This document shows, piece by piece, positions 1 through 7,742 of a stretch of 43,672 nt of DNA. Every line of letters begins with the position of its first letter. Position 1 is the first letter of the stretch. Under the pieces are notes generated by a model, which worked only from the letters and a program-made list of their open reading frames with translations, searched no databases and was not told the DNA's origin. A program made the position numbers and the translations under genes. The stretch is from the NCBI GenBank assembly GCA_902626645.1, contig CACOGC010000007.1, positions 1-43,672 on the forward strand, given 5' to 3'. The stretch comes from an uncultured Pelagibacteraceae bacterium (GTDB lineage: Bacteria > Pseudomonadota > Alphaproteobacteria > Pelagibacterales > Pelagibacteraceae).

Positions 1-1366
1 TTGCTCCTAATTGGATATCATAAGTTTGAAAATTACTATTAGAGTCTACTGTTCCTGATGACACTGTGTTGGTTAAAACTGTTCTCTTTCCATCTTTTAA
101 AGTAACTCCGCCAGTAACAAAGGTATCTAAATTAAAAAATTTATCATTATCTAAAATATGAATGCCCCCAGAGATATTTTGATATGTAATCCTATAGTCT
201 TTTGCAAAATCTTGTATTCCACCCTCAAACATCATGATAAAATTAGAATTTTCTAATGGATAAATTAAATTTGCTCCTACATTAATTAAATTATATTCCA
301 TCGCTAAACTGTTGGAATCTTCACTCCTATTATTAAGGGTTGAGTATAATTCTCCCCAACCTCCTTTATGATTAAATAAATTTGAGTTTTCGTATCTATT
401 AAGGAAATTTCTAAGATTAATTGATTTATAACTTAACATTTCATCAATTGTTTCACTTCCTCCTTGACCGACTGATCCTGCAGAACCTTTAACTACTTGG
501 TTTCCATCTAAATCTTCAAAAGAAAAGTCTCCATCAATGTCATAGTAATAAGCTTGACCAACACCATGGTTCATTTTTAAAGTACTTCCAGTTATGCCAG
601 CTCCATGAGCGATTTTACCAACTACAATACCTCGGTCTTTTAAAGTTATTGTTGAATTATTTCCATATAACTTTATTGAGTCGTATCCAACATCATTCTT
701 AATCGATCCACTATTAGTAATATTTGAATTAACACCAACTCTTACAGTGGCATTATCACTATCAGAGTTAGTCATTTCCCCTCCAGCTTTATTAGTAATG
801 GTTGCTGTATTACCAGCAGCGGTTCCGAAAATGGCAGATCCATTTGTAGCTGTAATTGTTCCTGAGTTAATAATCGTCATACCTGTAGTATTTGTGCCGC
901 CCGTTTTGCTTATTCTAATAGTATTTCTATTTGACGAAATTGTACCTCCAGAATTATTTGTAATTGTTGCATCAGTTGTTGCCTTTGCATCGATCGCAGT
1001 TGTGCCGCTTGCTGTAATTGTTCCTGAATTAGTAACTGTCAAATCAGATGTCGTATCTCCAAAAACAGCTACGGTATTAGCGCTGATAGTTGAACCAGAC
1101 TCGACAGTTACTGAAACACTATCGCCAGTGACATTTGCTGCTTTAGTAGTTGCGCCTGTAGCTAAAGTTGAATTACTTTTTATTGTTAAAATTTCTCCAT
1201 TTCCATCAAGATTTTGTTGAGCAGTGGTAGTACCCCCGTCTTGAATAGTATTACTATCAGCATATACAGGATTAAATATAAAAATAAAAAATAGTAGAAT
1301 AATTAAAGACATCGAAAAAAATAATCTTAATTTCAAAAATGATTTATTATTAAATTTAGTAAACAT
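1..1366 (-). CDS. Autotransporter-type surface protein, 3' end cut by window edge
   Basis: The minus strand is open from an ATG at 1366 through base 1, giving about 455 residues without a stop. The product starts with a charged and hydrophobic leader (roughly residues 1-36, ending P-V-Y-A before D-S), a good signal peptide. Residues about 37-250 are Thr/Ser/Asn/Gly-rich with recurring N-S-G-T-I-T-A-like units, as in beta-helical autotransporter passengers. After about residue 290 the sequence turns aromatic and alternating (NHKGGWGELYSTLNN and later), which resembles the start of an outer-membrane beta-barrel translocator; the rest of it lies outside the window. Role inferred: a type V secreted surface or adhesin-like protein; ligand unknown. 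Its ATG overlaps the stop of the LysE-family gene by one base (TAATG), so translation may be coupled. Repeats make the exact family uncertain. Confidence 0.8.
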   Translation of the reverse strand, partial: MFTKFNNKSFLKLRLFFSMSLIILLFFIFIFNPVYADSNTIQDGGTTTAQQNLDGNGEILTIKSNSTLATGATTKAANVTGDSVSVTVESGSTISANTVAVFGDTTSDLTVTNSGTITASGTTAIDAKATTDATITNNSGGTISSNRNTIRISKTGGTNTTGMTIINSGTITATNGSAIFGTAAGNTATITNKAGGEMTNSDSDNATVRVGVNSNITNSGSIKNDVGYDSIKLYGNNSTITLKDRGIVVGKIAHGAGITGSTLKMNHGVGQAYYYDIDGDFSFEDLDGNQVVKGSAGSVGQGGSETIDEMLSYKSINLRNFLNRYENSNLFNHKGGWGELYSTLNNRSEDSNSLAMEYNLINVGANLIYPLENSNFIMMFEGGIQDFAKDYRITYQNISGGIHILDNDKFFNLDTFVTGGVTLKDGKRTVLTNTVSSGTVDSNSNFQTYDIQLGA

Positions 1367-1989
1367 TAAATATCTTTATAAAATTCAAATATATCCCTGA
1401 GAATATATAGTGTTATTAAAAACATGAACAAAATAATGAAAATATTTATATATTTCCATACATTTCTATTATTCAAATACCTTGAAAAATATTGAGATAA
1501 ATATCCTATTGAGAAAAAAAATAAAAAAGAAGCTATAGCTGCGCCTACACCAAAAAAATACTTCTCTACAAGTAAAAAACTTTTAGAGAAATTGCCGAGA
1601 AAAAACACAGTATCTGAATAAACGTGTGGATTTAAAAAAGTAAAACCTAGTGTTTTTAGTATTACATTTTTTTTTTCATTTAAGTTAGAATTTTGATCGA
1701 GATTTACCTGGATGTTAAATGACTTAATTTTTGAATAAATAAAATGAAAAAGAAATATTATTAATAGAATATTAAGTATCAATTCAAACACCGGGCTAAA
1801 ATATTGAGTAAAATAATGGAAAAGAAATATACCCAAAAATATTAAAAAAAAATCAGATATGGAGCAAATTAAACAAACTAAAAAAACATGTTGTTTTTTT
1901 AAACCTTGTTCTATGACAAAAACATTTTGAGCACCAATAGCAAGAATTAAACTTAATCCAGTTACAAACCCTAAAACTAGATATTCCAT
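1366..1989 (-). CDS. LysE/ArgO-family amino acid exporter
   Basis: The 207-residue product is a polytopic inner-membrane protein with about six hydrophobic segments. The N-terminus (GLSLILAIGAQNVFVIEQGL, residues 10-29) matches the LysE/ArgO signature around the conserved GxQNxFV stretch. A second family hallmark, L-N-P-H-V-Y-x-D-T, lies near residues 119-127. Known LysE/ArgO proteins export basic amino acids such as lysine or arginine; the substrate here cannot be read from the sequence. Length is normal for the family. The gene follows the VOC-protein gene by about 31 bases, and its TAA overlaps the ATG of the autotransporter gene, so the three probably share a transcript. Confidence 0.85.
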   Translation of the reverse strand: MEYLVLGFVTGLSLILAIGAQNVFVIEQGLKKQHVFLVCLICSISDFFLIFLGIFLFHYFTQYFSPVFELILNILLIIFLFHFIYSKIKSFNIQVNLDQNSNLNEKKNVILKTLGFTFLNPHVYSDTVFFLGNFSKSFLLVEKYFFGVGAAIASFLFFFSIGYLSQYFSRYLNNRNVWKYINIFIILFMFLITLYILRDIFEFYKDI

Positions 1990-2020
1990 CTGATAGCTTT
2001 TAAGGTTTTTAAATCTTTGT

Positions 2021-2431
2021 TTAACCTGGATTTGCAGTAAGAGTTTTAATCTCTAAAACATTCTCATTAGGGTCTTTAATGAAAAAAGTTTCTTGCTCAT
2101 ATTTAGTGCCTTTGAATCTTAGATAAGGCTCGTCATAATATTTAGCACCTTTTTCTTTCAATCTATTTTTTAGAGTATCAAAATCTTTTCTAGACAAATG
2201 AACGCCGAAATGAGGAACAGATACATTACCCATATCCACATCATGTCTTTCGTTATCTAGTTTGTGCTCACTTGCGTGTAGAGTTAATTCATTACCCCAA
2301 AAATCAACATCAGCCCACTCTTGCGCTGAATTATCTAATCTACATCCAAGTGTTTCACTATAAAACTTTTTTGCAGTTTCTAAGTCGCCACATGGTATTG
2401 CTAGATGAAAACAATTAGTATTTCTGTACAT
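2021..2431 (-). CDS. VOC-superfamily (glyoxalase/bleomycin-resistance-like) protein
   Basis: The 136-residue product has the paired beta-alpha-beta-beta-beta pattern of the vicinal oxygen chelate fold. It opens with F-H-L-A-I-P-C-G-D-L-E-T-A-K-K-F-Y, typical of the first module, and has a second module around H-F-G-V-H-L and ending in F-I-K-D-P-N-E-N-V-L-E-I-K. His, Glu and His candidates for a metal site are present (H9, H76, E128 regions). Members act as dioxygenases, isomerases or binding proteins, and the reaction cannot be predicted. It is divergent from cysE, with a 71-base spacer that must carry both promoters, and is first in a minus run with the LysE-like gene. Confidence 0.8.
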   Translation of the reverse strand: MYRNTNCFHLAIPCGDLETAKKFYSETLGCRLDNSAQEWADVDFWGNELTLHASEHKLDNERHDVDMGNVSVPHFGVHLSRKDFDTLKNRLKEKGAKYYDEPYLRFKGTKYEQETFFIKDPNENVLEIKTLTANPG

Positions 2432-2502
2432 AATAAATCCTTTAAAAAGTTAATAAAACAATTATATATCCTCCAACTTTTGATATCAAGAGTACAAATA
2501 TT

Positions 2503-3069
2503 ATGAATAATTATTTACAATCTATAATAGACAGAGACCCTGCGGCAAAATCAAAGTTAAGTTTGGTATTAACTTACCCAGGAGTTAAAGCTATTTTTTT
2601 TCACAAAATTGCAAATTTCTTTGCAATTGCCAAATTTGATCTAATTGCAAGAATCATTTCTCAATTTTCAAGATTCTTGACTGGAATTGAAATTCATCCA
2701 AAAGCAAAAATTGGAAAAAATTTATTTATTGACCATGGCATGGGTGTAGTTATTGGTGAAACTTCAGAGATAGGAGAAAACGTTACTATTTACCATAACG
2801 TTACTCTAGGTGGTATTGCGCCTAGTATAAATTCAAATGATCAAAGAAATATAAAAAGACACCCAACATTACAAGACAATGTTGTTGTTGGATCTGGAGC
2901 TCAAATTCTTGGACCAGTTGTTATCGGTAAAAATTCTTTAATTGGTGCTAACGCAGTTGTAACAAAAAATGTGCCAGAAAAATCTATAATGGTTGGAATT
3001 CCTGCTAAACGTGTTGGTGATGCTACCAAAGGATTTAAGCCTTATGCTGTTACAGATAAGGAAGAATAG
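2503..3069 (+). CDS. cysE: Serine O-acetyltransferase
   Basis: This enzyme acetylates L-serine with acetyl-CoA to give O-acetylserine, the first step of cysteine synthesis in the cytoplasm. The 188-residue product is the short form of the family. It has a small N-terminal helical region followed by a left-handed beta-helix with hexapeptide repeats (from about residue 65: I-H-P-K-A-K-I-G, then [12 protein letters not shown]). The catalytic-type motif [10 protein letters not shown] and the H-N-V-T-L-G-G stretch are visible. It overlaps cysK by a single base (TAGTG), so the two are co-translated; CysE and CysK are known to form the cysteine synthase complex in other bacteria. The start ATG at 2503 gives a full-length N-terminus for the short class. 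Confidence 0.93.
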   Translation: MNNYLQSIIDRDPAAKSKLSLVLTYPGVKAIFFHKIANFFAIAKFDLIARIISQFSRFLTGIEIHPKAKIGKNLFIDHGMGVVIGETSEIGENVTIYHNVTLGGIAPSINSNDQRNIKRHPTLQDNVVVGSGAQILGPVVIGKNSLIGANAVVTKNVPEKSIMVGIPAKRVGDATKGFKPYAVTDKEE

Positions 3070-4070
3070 TGAAACATATAAGAAATAACTTCATCGAATC
3101 AATTGGCAATACCCCCCTTATAAAATTAAAAGCAGCATCGGAAATTACCGGATGTAATATTTATGGTAAAGCAGAGTTTATGAATCCAGGCGGTTCAGTA
3201 AAAGATAGAGCAGCTCTTGCTTTAATAAGAGATGCTCAGGAAAAAAAATTAATATCTAAAGGTGGAATTATTGTTGAGGGAACTGCAGGTAATACTGGTA
3301 TTGGATTAGGACTTTTAGGAAATTCACTTGGTTATAAAACAATTATTGTGATGAATGATAATCAAACACAAGAAAAAAAAGATACTATTAGAAACTTAGG
3401 TGCAGAATTAAAATTAGTTCCAGCTAAACCTTATAAAGATGAAAATAATTTTGTAAAAATTGCTGGACGTTTGGCAGATGAATTAAGACCAACAAACAAT
3501 AATGGAGTTGTTTGGGCCAATCAGTTCGACAATGTTGCAAATGCAAAAGGCCATTATGAAGGAACTGGTAAAGAAATTTGGGATCAAACAGATGGAAAAG
3601 TTGATGGATTTGTTTGTTCGTCTGGCACAGGTGGAACAATTTCAGGTGTAAGTAATGCTCTGAAAGAAAAAAATAAAGATGTAAAAATTTTTCTGTCTGA
3701 TCCAAAAGGATCAGCGCTCTATAATTATATAAAGAATGGTGAATTAAAATCTGAAGGAGGTTCTATTACTGAAGGAATAGGATCTAGTCGTGTCACAAAA
3801 AATTTTGAAAATGCAAAAATTGATGATGCATATTCAATTGATGATCATGAAGCGCTCCCAATTCTTTATGACTTAATTCAAAACGAGGGTTTAAGTTTGG
3901 GAACTAGCTGTGGAATTAATATTGCAGGAGCAATAAGATTAGGAAAAGAACTTGGTCCAGGAAAAACAATTGTAACAATCCTTTGTGATAAGTCAGATAA
4001 ATACAACTCAAAGATGTTTAATAAATCTTTTTTAGAAGAAAAAAAGCTACCTGTCCCTAGCTGGCTATAA
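3069..4070 (+). CDS. cysK: Cysteine synthase A (O-acetylserine sulfhydrylase), GTG start
   Basis: This PLP enzyme converts O-acetylserine and sulfide to cysteine. The 333-residue product shows the PLP-lysine motif N-P-G-G-S-V-K-D-R (lysine 45), the substrate loop E-G-T-A-G-N-T-G-I-G, the phosphate-binding loop S-S-G-T-G-G-T-I-S-G near residue 186, and a C-terminal G-T-S-C-G-I-N segment. The start is a GTG whose G is the last base of the cysE stop codon, giving the tightest possible coupling with cysE. Length is typical. Related OAS-dependent enzymes (CysM, cystathionine beta-synthase-like) are the alternatives, but pairing with cysE favours CysK. Confidence 0.93.
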   Translation: MKHIRNNFIESIGNTPLIKLKAASEITGCNIYGKAEFMNPGGSVKDRAALALIRDAQEKKLISKGGIIVEGTAGNTGIGLGLLGNSLGYKTIIVMNDNQTQEKKDTIRNLGAELKLVPAKPYKDENNFVKIAGRLADELRPTNNNGVVWANQFDNVANAKGHYEGTGKEIWDQTDGKVDGFVCSSGTGGTISGVSNALKEKNKDVKIFLSDPKGSALYNYIKNGELKSEGGSITEGIGSSRVTKNFENAKIDDAYSIDDHEALPILYDLIQNEGLSLGTSCGINIAGAIRLGKELGPGKTIVTILCDKSDKYNSKMFNKSFLEEKKLPVPSWL

Positions 4071-4111
4071 TATCGCATATATCTTAACACATAAAAGAGT
4101 TAAAAATTTAA

Positions 4112-4486
4112 ATGAAAAAATTTTTAATAATTCTTTTTTTTATATCTATAAATAACATTGCATTTGCAGGAATGAGTAACAGCGATAAATCTAAAGCATG
4201 GGAATGTAGTGGTATTTATATGGCAAACTACTTCCTGCCATCTGGTGAACAATTCGAATACAGCATGAAAGAGAAATCAATGGCTTCAGTTAAAGTAATG
4301 AAAGCCTACGCTCTAGAAACAGGAGTACCAGAAAAAGAGTGGGACGATGGTGTAAATAAAGCTGTAGATAAATACTATGGCTCTAAGTATGACAAAGCAA
4401 AAACTGATGCGTGTCATTCATTTATTGAAAGTACAATCCCTAATGGCGCCGAAAGAGTTAAGAAAGTAATTCAAACCTTATATTAA
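4112..4486 (+). CDS. Small secreted protein, first of a tandem paralogous pair
   Basis: The 124-residue product has a signal peptide (about residues 1-19, cleavage after A-F-A before G-M-S). The mature part is helical with two conserved cysteines, in W-E-C-S-G-I-Y and D-A-C-H-S-F-I, that could form a disulfide in the periplasm. I do not recognise a family. It is clearly paralogous to the next gene: both begin their mature part with G-M-S-x-x-D-K-x-K, share E-C-(S/T)-G-I-Y-(M/Y)-A-N, and end with a K-A/T-x-A-C-x-x-F-I stretch. It opens the plus-strand run of small genes 41 bases after cysK. Function unknown. Confidence 0.75.
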   Translation: MKKFLIILFFISINNIAFAGMSNSDKSKAWECSGIYMANYFLPSGEQFEYSMKEKSMASVKVMKAYALETGVPEKEWDDGVNKAVDKYYGSKYDKAKTDACHSFIESTIPNGAERVKKVIQTLY

Positions 4487-4490
4487 TTTT

Positions 4491-4865
4491 TTGAAAAAAA
4501 TTTTTACAGCCTTAATGTTTATAGTGATTTGCAACGCAGCTTATGCTGGTATGAGCGATAACGATAAAGCAAAAACAATTGAATGTACTGGAATTTATTA
4601 TGCAAATAGTATGATACCTCAGGGAGAGCTTAAATTAGAAAAAATTGTACACTCATTTGCAGCAAAAAAATTTTTAAGTTCTTATTTGGTAAAAGAGGGC
4701 TTGAAAGAAGACAAACTTAATAAAGAATTATTGAAAGTTGTGGATGATCGTTATGGCAAGCCATATGAAGAAGAGACAACAAAAGCCTGTGATAATTTTA
4801 TATATAAACTGATTTCTGGGTCTGAAAATGAAATAAAAAAAATAGCAGAGTCAGGGATCTATTAA
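4491..4865 (+). CDS. Small secreted protein, second tandem paralogue (TTG start)
   Basis: The product is 124 residues, the same length as its upstream neighbour, and aligns with it along its whole length. It has a signal peptide ending A-Y-A before G-M-S-D-N-D-K-A-K, an E-C-T-G-I-Y-Y-A-N motif and a C-terminal K-A-C-D-N-F-I-Y motif. The start is a TTG four bases after the previous stop; it is the only start that gives a signal peptide matching the paralogue. This indicates a local tandem duplication followed by divergence. Probably periplasmic with one disulfide; function unknown. Confidence 0.72.
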   Translation: MKKIFTALMFIVICNAAYAGMSDNDKAKTIECTGIYYANSMIPQGELKLEKIVHSFAAKKFLSSYLVKEGLKEDKLNKELLKVVDDRYGKPYEEETTKACDNFIYKLISGSENEIKKIAESGIY

Positions 4866-4881
4866 ACAAAAGGAGAAAAAA

Positions 4882-5088
4882 ATGAAAAAGATAATAATTA
4901 CATTGTGTCTAGTGCTATTTACTAGCTCAGCTTATGCTGGTTCTTGCCCAATGATGGCTAAGAATATTGATGACAAAATTAAAAAGGCTCAAGAGTTAAG
5001 AGATCAGGGTATGGATGCTCACAACGCAGGTGACCATGCTAAATCTGAGGAGCTTTTAGGTAAAGCTTTAGATTTATTCAAAAGCTAA
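4882..5088 (+). CDS. Tiny secreted helical protein
   Basis: The 68-residue product has a signal peptide of about 19 residues (ending A-Y-A before G-S-C-P-M-M). The mature part of about 49 residues is helical and resembles one TPR-like helical hairpin (K-A-Q-E-L-R-D-Q-G-M-D-A-H-N-A-G-D-H then A-K-S-E-E-L-L). There is a single cysteine near the mature N-terminus. A strong Shine-Dalgarno (AAGGAG) lies just before the ATG. The leader resembles those of the two upstream genes, suggesting co-regulated periplasmic proteins. I do not recognise a named family. Confidence 0.7.
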   Translation: MKKIIITLCLVLFTSSAYAGSCPMMAKNIDDKIKKAQELRDQGMDAHNAGDHAKSEELLGKALDLFKS

Positions 5089-5124
5089 TTAAAAAATAAA
5101 TTTATAACAAAAAGGAAATAATAA

Positions 5125-5412
5125 ATGAAAAACTATATGGTTACTCACACGTTTAAATCTAAAGAAGCTAAAGCAAAAATGATGGAAATGGTTGGGTCAA
5201 TGAAAATGGAGGATATTGTTAAATCAATGACTGGCGATAACGCAAAATGTCAAATGACATGGAATACTCCTGGTGACACTTTAACAATGTTTTGTTGGTG
5301 GAAAGGAACAGATACTGATGCAATTAACAAGCAATTAGGTCAAATGAATGATTTCTTTGAACCTCATAATTTTGTTGAATGTGAAGACAATGTAATGGAT
5401 TATAACGCCTAA
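5125..5412 (+). CDS. Small cytoplasmic protein of unknown function
   Basis: The 95-residue product has no signal peptide. It starts with a beta strand (K-N-Y-M-V-T-H-T-F), continues with a Met/Lys-rich helix (residues about 13-37), and later has strand-like and aromatic segments (T-M-F-C-W-W-K-G). This order suggests a ferredoxin-like or dimeric alpha/beta-barrel fold, but that is only a guess. Two bases separate it from the next gene, which has a similar size and apparent layout. A Shine-Dalgarno AAGGA precedes the start. No catalytic motif can be assigned. Confidence 0.65.
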   Translation: MKNYMVTHTFKSKEAKAKMMEMVGSMKMEDIVKSMTGDNAKCQMTWNTPGDTLTMFCWWKGTDTDAINKQLGQMNDFFEPHNFVECEDNVMDYNA

Positions 5413-5414
5413 GG

Positions 5415-5729
5415 ATGAAAGTAATCTATACAAGAACTATCGGTGTTTATGACAATAAACTTAATGAAGCTATGGAAATTTCTAAGGGACTTGCTGAAGT
5501 AAGAAAGAAGCATTATCCTGATCATGAGGTTTATTTTTCATTTCAAGTCGGTGGAAATCCTAGAACAGTGAGAGAAACTCTTATTGGTGAACAATTTACA
5601 GACAAAGCATTTCAAAATGATCAAAATATGTCTGCAGATCCTAAATTTATAGAACTTCAAAAAAAAATGAAGGATGTTTTTAAAGAAGGAACTATTCAGG
5701 ATGAAATGCGAGTAATATTTAACGATTAA
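5415..5729 (+). CDS. Small cytoplasmic protein of unknown function
   Basis: The 104-residue product begins with a strand (K-V-I-Y-T-R-T-I-G-V-Y), followed by a helix and then a second strand (E-V-Y-F-S-F-Q-V-G). This is compatible with a dimeric alpha/beta-barrel subunit of the EthD/antibiotic-monooxygenase-like type, but no diagnostic motif is visible. It sits between the preceding 95-residue protein (2-base gap, with AAGG just before the ATG) and the cupin gene (9-base gap), so it is certainly part of the same operon. Confidence 0.65.
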   Translation: MKVIYTRTIGVYDNKLNEAMEISKGLAEVRKKHYPDHEVYFSFQVGGNPRTVRETLIGEQFTDKAFQNDQNMSADPKFIELQKKMKDVFKEGTIQDEMRVIFND

Positions 5730-5738
5730 GGAGGGACA

Positions 5739-6089
5739 ATGGCCGGAGTAGAAGTAAAAACTTTTGATAAAGCAGATGAAGTAAATGAAAACTTTAATAA
5801 TGCAAAGATCGAAGCAGTCAAAGTTGGAAATCAAAGAGTAATGAAACTTACTTTGCAACCTGGATGGAAATGGTCAAAAGATATCAAACCTACAGTTGGT
5901 GGTGATAGCTGCCAAGCAACACATTTAGGTGTAATTGTTTCAGGGGCTGTTTGTGCAAAACATAATGATGGAACTGAACTTACTTATAAAGCTGGGGATG
6001 CTTATTCAATTCAGCCTGGACACGATGGTTGGGTAGTTGGAAATGAACCAGCTGTTGTTTATGAGTTTCATGGAATGTGGGGAGAGTAA
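5739..6089 (+). CDS. Small single-domain cupin protein
   Basis: The 116-residue product has the core of one cupin domain. A strand-rich region around V-M-K-L-T-L-Q-P-G-W-K-W is followed by H-L-G-V-I-V-S-G-A-V and later by Y-K-A-G-D-A-Y-S-I-Q-P-G-H-D-G-W, the usual motif 1/motif 2 layout. Few of the canonical metal-binding residues are present: a His (about H69) and H94 can be seen, but the first-motif HxH is not, so metal binding is uncertain. A strong Shine-Dalgarno, GGAGGG, precedes the ATG. Function unknown; it may bind or sense a small molecule used by the neighbouring genes. Confidence 0.75.
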   Translation: MAGVEVKTFDKADEVNENFNNAKIEAVKVGNQRVMKLTLQPGWKWSKDIKPTVGGDSCQATHLGVIVSGAVCAKHNDGTELTYKAGDAYSIQPGHDGWVVGNEPAVVYEFHGMWGE

Positions 6090-6091
6090 AT

Positions 6092-6409
6092 ATGTCTATG
6101 ATGGAGAAATACACCAGCGCTATTAAAAATAAAGATGAAGCTATAATGAACGAACTTTTGCATGATGATTTTAAATTTACTATGCATAAATCTGGAAATT
6201 CATTAGGAAAAGCTGATGTTATTAAATGGGCAATGAGTGGTGACATCAATCAAGATAAATCAAGGGTTATCTATGAAAATGATGAAATCGGCGTTCATCA
6301 TTCGTTTGTAACATTTAATGACGGAAATGTTGAAGCGGTAATGGCAGTTTACAAATATAAAGATGGCAAAATTATAAGTCTCGAAACAGGCGCAACAAAG
6401 ATATCATGA
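6092..6409 (+). CDS. NTF2-like / SnoaL-like small protein
   Basis: I chose the ATG at 6092, giving 105 residues, because a GGGGAG Shine-Dalgarno lies 6-8 bases upstream; a GTG at 6077 in the same frame would overlap the cupin gene by 13 bases. The product starts with a helix (M-E-K-Y-T-S-A-I-K-N-K-D) followed by L-L-H-D-D-F-K-F-T-M and a C-terminal set of strands (V-E-A-V-M-A-V-Y-K-Y-K-D-G-K-I), the pattern of the cone-shaped NTF2-like fold. Members are enzymes or ligand binders; no active site can be assigned. The stop overlaps the cupredoxin start by four bases (ATGA). Confidence 0.65.
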   Translation: MSMMEKYTSAIKNKDEAIMNELLHDDFKFTMHKSGNSLGKADVIKWAMSGDINQDKSRVIYENDEIGVHHSFVTFNDGNVEAVMAVYKYKDGKIISLETGATKIS

Positions 6410-6915
6410 TGATGAGAATTTTTTTAATAAGCATTTTTATATCTATTCTGTCTACAAAAGCTTATTCAGCTTCAATGAATATGATTGGTGAAAAAGGAGA
6501 TCCAAACAAAGTTGATAGAATAATAGAAATCGAAATGCATGATAATTATTATTATCCAGAAAACATCGATGTAAAAAAAGGTGAAACAATAAAGTTTATT
6601 GTAAAAAACTTAGGTAATCTTGTTCATGAGTATAATATCGGTACTAAAGAGATGCACATTAAACACCGACCAGAAATGATGAAACTAGTAGAAAATGAAA
6701 TACTTTTGGCTGATAAAATTGATCGTAAAAAAATGAAAGAGATGTCCAAGAAAGACCATAGCATGGGTCATTCACACGCAAATAGTGTTTTACTTGAGCC
6801 CAATGAAACTGGGGAAATAATTTGGAAATTTTCTAAGAACATTTCTTTAGAGATGGCATGTAATATGCCTGGGCATTATGAAGTTGGAATGGTTGGTCAA
6901 ATTAACCTTAAGTAA
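6406..6915 (+). CDS. Periplasmic cupredoxin with Met/His-rich insertion
   Basis: The 169-residue product carries a signal peptide (about residues 1-21) and a cupredoxin domain. A type 1 copper site can be read: H74 (in L-V-H-E-Y-N-I-G), C152, H157 and M162, the last three spaced C-x4-H-x4-M. Between the two halves of the site, residues about 83-124 form an inserted charged stretch rich in Met and His (H-R-P-E-M-M, M-K-E-M, D-H-S-M-G-H-S-H), as seen in copper-resistance proteins that bind Cu(I). The likely role is periplasmic electron transfer or copper handling. It overlaps the upstream gene by four bases and abuts the next. Confidence 0.85.
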   Translation: MMMRIFLISIFISILSTKAYSASMNMIGEKGDPNKVDRIIEIEMHDNYYYPENIDVKKGETIKFIVKNLGNLVHEYNIGTKEMHIKHRPEMMKLVENEILLADKIDRKKMKEMSKKDHSMGHSHANSVLLEPNETGEIIWKFSKNISLEMACNMPGHYEVGMVGQINLK

Positions 6916-7506
6916 ATGGTTAATATCGACTTTTTTTTCTCTATAGGAAGTACATACACTTATTTATCAGTAACTAGAATTCTTGAAGTTGAAAAGAAAA
7001 ACCAAGTTAAGTTTAATTGGAAACCTTTTAGTGTAAGAGCAATTATGAAGGAAATGAATAATATTCCTTTTCCTAAAGATAAATTAAATAAAGTAAATTA
7101 TATGTGGAGAGATATTGAGAGAAGAGCTGAGGGATATGGTTTTTTTGCCAAAACACCCGTCCCCTATCCATTATCAGAATTTGATTTAGCAAATCAAATT
7201 GCAATACTTGGCCTAAATAAAGGATGGGGTATAGACTACGTAAGGCTTTCATATGAAAAATGGTTTCAAGAAGGTAAAGAACCAGCAATAGATCCTAATT
7301 TAAGTGAAGTCTGCAAAGAGTTAAATTTAGATAAAGATGAAATTATTTCTCAAGCTCATTCAAAAGAAATAATAGAAAATTATAATTCAAATACTGACTC
7401 TGCTAGAAAAAATAAAATTTTTGGTAGTCCATCCTTTATTGTCAAAGATGAGATATTTTGGGGGGATGATAGAATGGAAGACGCAATTAATTGGTCAAAA
7501 AAATAA
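6916..7506 (+). CDS. 2-hydroxychromene-2-carboxylate isomerase family (DsbA/GST-kappa fold)
   Basis: The 196-residue product has the thioredoxin-like fold with helical insertion of the HCCA isomerase family. It shows the N-terminal D-F-F-F-S-I-G-S-T-Y-T-Y-L segment, where Ser replaces the redox cysteine, and the C-terminal family hallmark G-S-P-S-F-I-V followed by F-W-G-D-D-R-M-E-D-A. Characterised members isomerise 2-hydroxychromene-2-carboxylate in aromatic degradation using glutathione. No other aromatic-degradation genes are visible, so the true substrate is unknown. It starts immediately after the cupredoxin stop, and its TAA overlaps the ATG of the DUF2798 gene. Confidence 0.85.
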   Translation: MVNIDFFFSIGSTYTYLSVTRILEVEKKNQVKFNWKPFSVRAIMKEMNNIPFPKDKLNKVNYMWRDIERRAEGYGFFAKTPVPYPLSEFDLANQIAILGLNKGWGIDYVRLSYEKWFQEGKEPAIDPNLSEVCKELNLDKDEIISQAHSKEIIENYNSNTDSARKNKIFGSPSFIVKDEIFWGDDRMEDAINWSKK

Positions 7507-7727
7507 TGTTTCCCAAAAAATACTCTAATCTTCTATTTATTTTAGTAATGGGCTTTGGAATGAGCCTGCTTATGACTTTAATTATTACTTATGTAAATAC
7601 CGGATTTGATAAAGGATATCTAAATAGATTCTTAAAAGCTTGGGCGGTTGGACTCCCTATCGCGATAACAGCAGCATTATTAGTTGGTCCAGTTGCAAAA
7701 AAGTTTGTAGATAAAATAACTAAATAA
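7506..7727 (+). CDS. DUF2798 small membrane protein
   Basis: I start this at the ATG at 7506, which overlaps the previous TAA (TAATG); a TTG at 7491 in frame is less likely. The 73-residue product has two transmembrane helices and the DUF2798 pattern: G-M-S-L-L-M-T-L-I-I-T-Y-V-N-T-G followed by F-L-K-A-W-A-V-G-L-P-I-A and V-G-P-V-A-K-K-F-V. The family is common in proteobacteria and has no established function to my knowledge. It lies in the inner membrane, upstream of the SMR-like gene by 15 bases. Confidence 0.8.
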   Translation: MFPKKYSNLLFILVMGFGMSLLMTLIITYVNTGFDKGYLNRFLKAWAVGLPIAITAALLVGPVAKKFVDKITK

Positions 7728-7742
7728 TCATAATCTTAAATA

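Noticed and set aside
747..1220. A 157-codon plus-strand frame, Val/Ile/Pro-rich
   Set aside because: It is the mirror of the low-complexity passenger repeats of the minus-strand autotransporter, which has a signal peptide and recognisable repeat units.
2480..2489. TTGATATCAA palindrome between the VOC and cysE genes as an operator
   Set aside because: A ten-base AT-rich palindrome is common by chance here, and no second copy or matching regulator site was seen.
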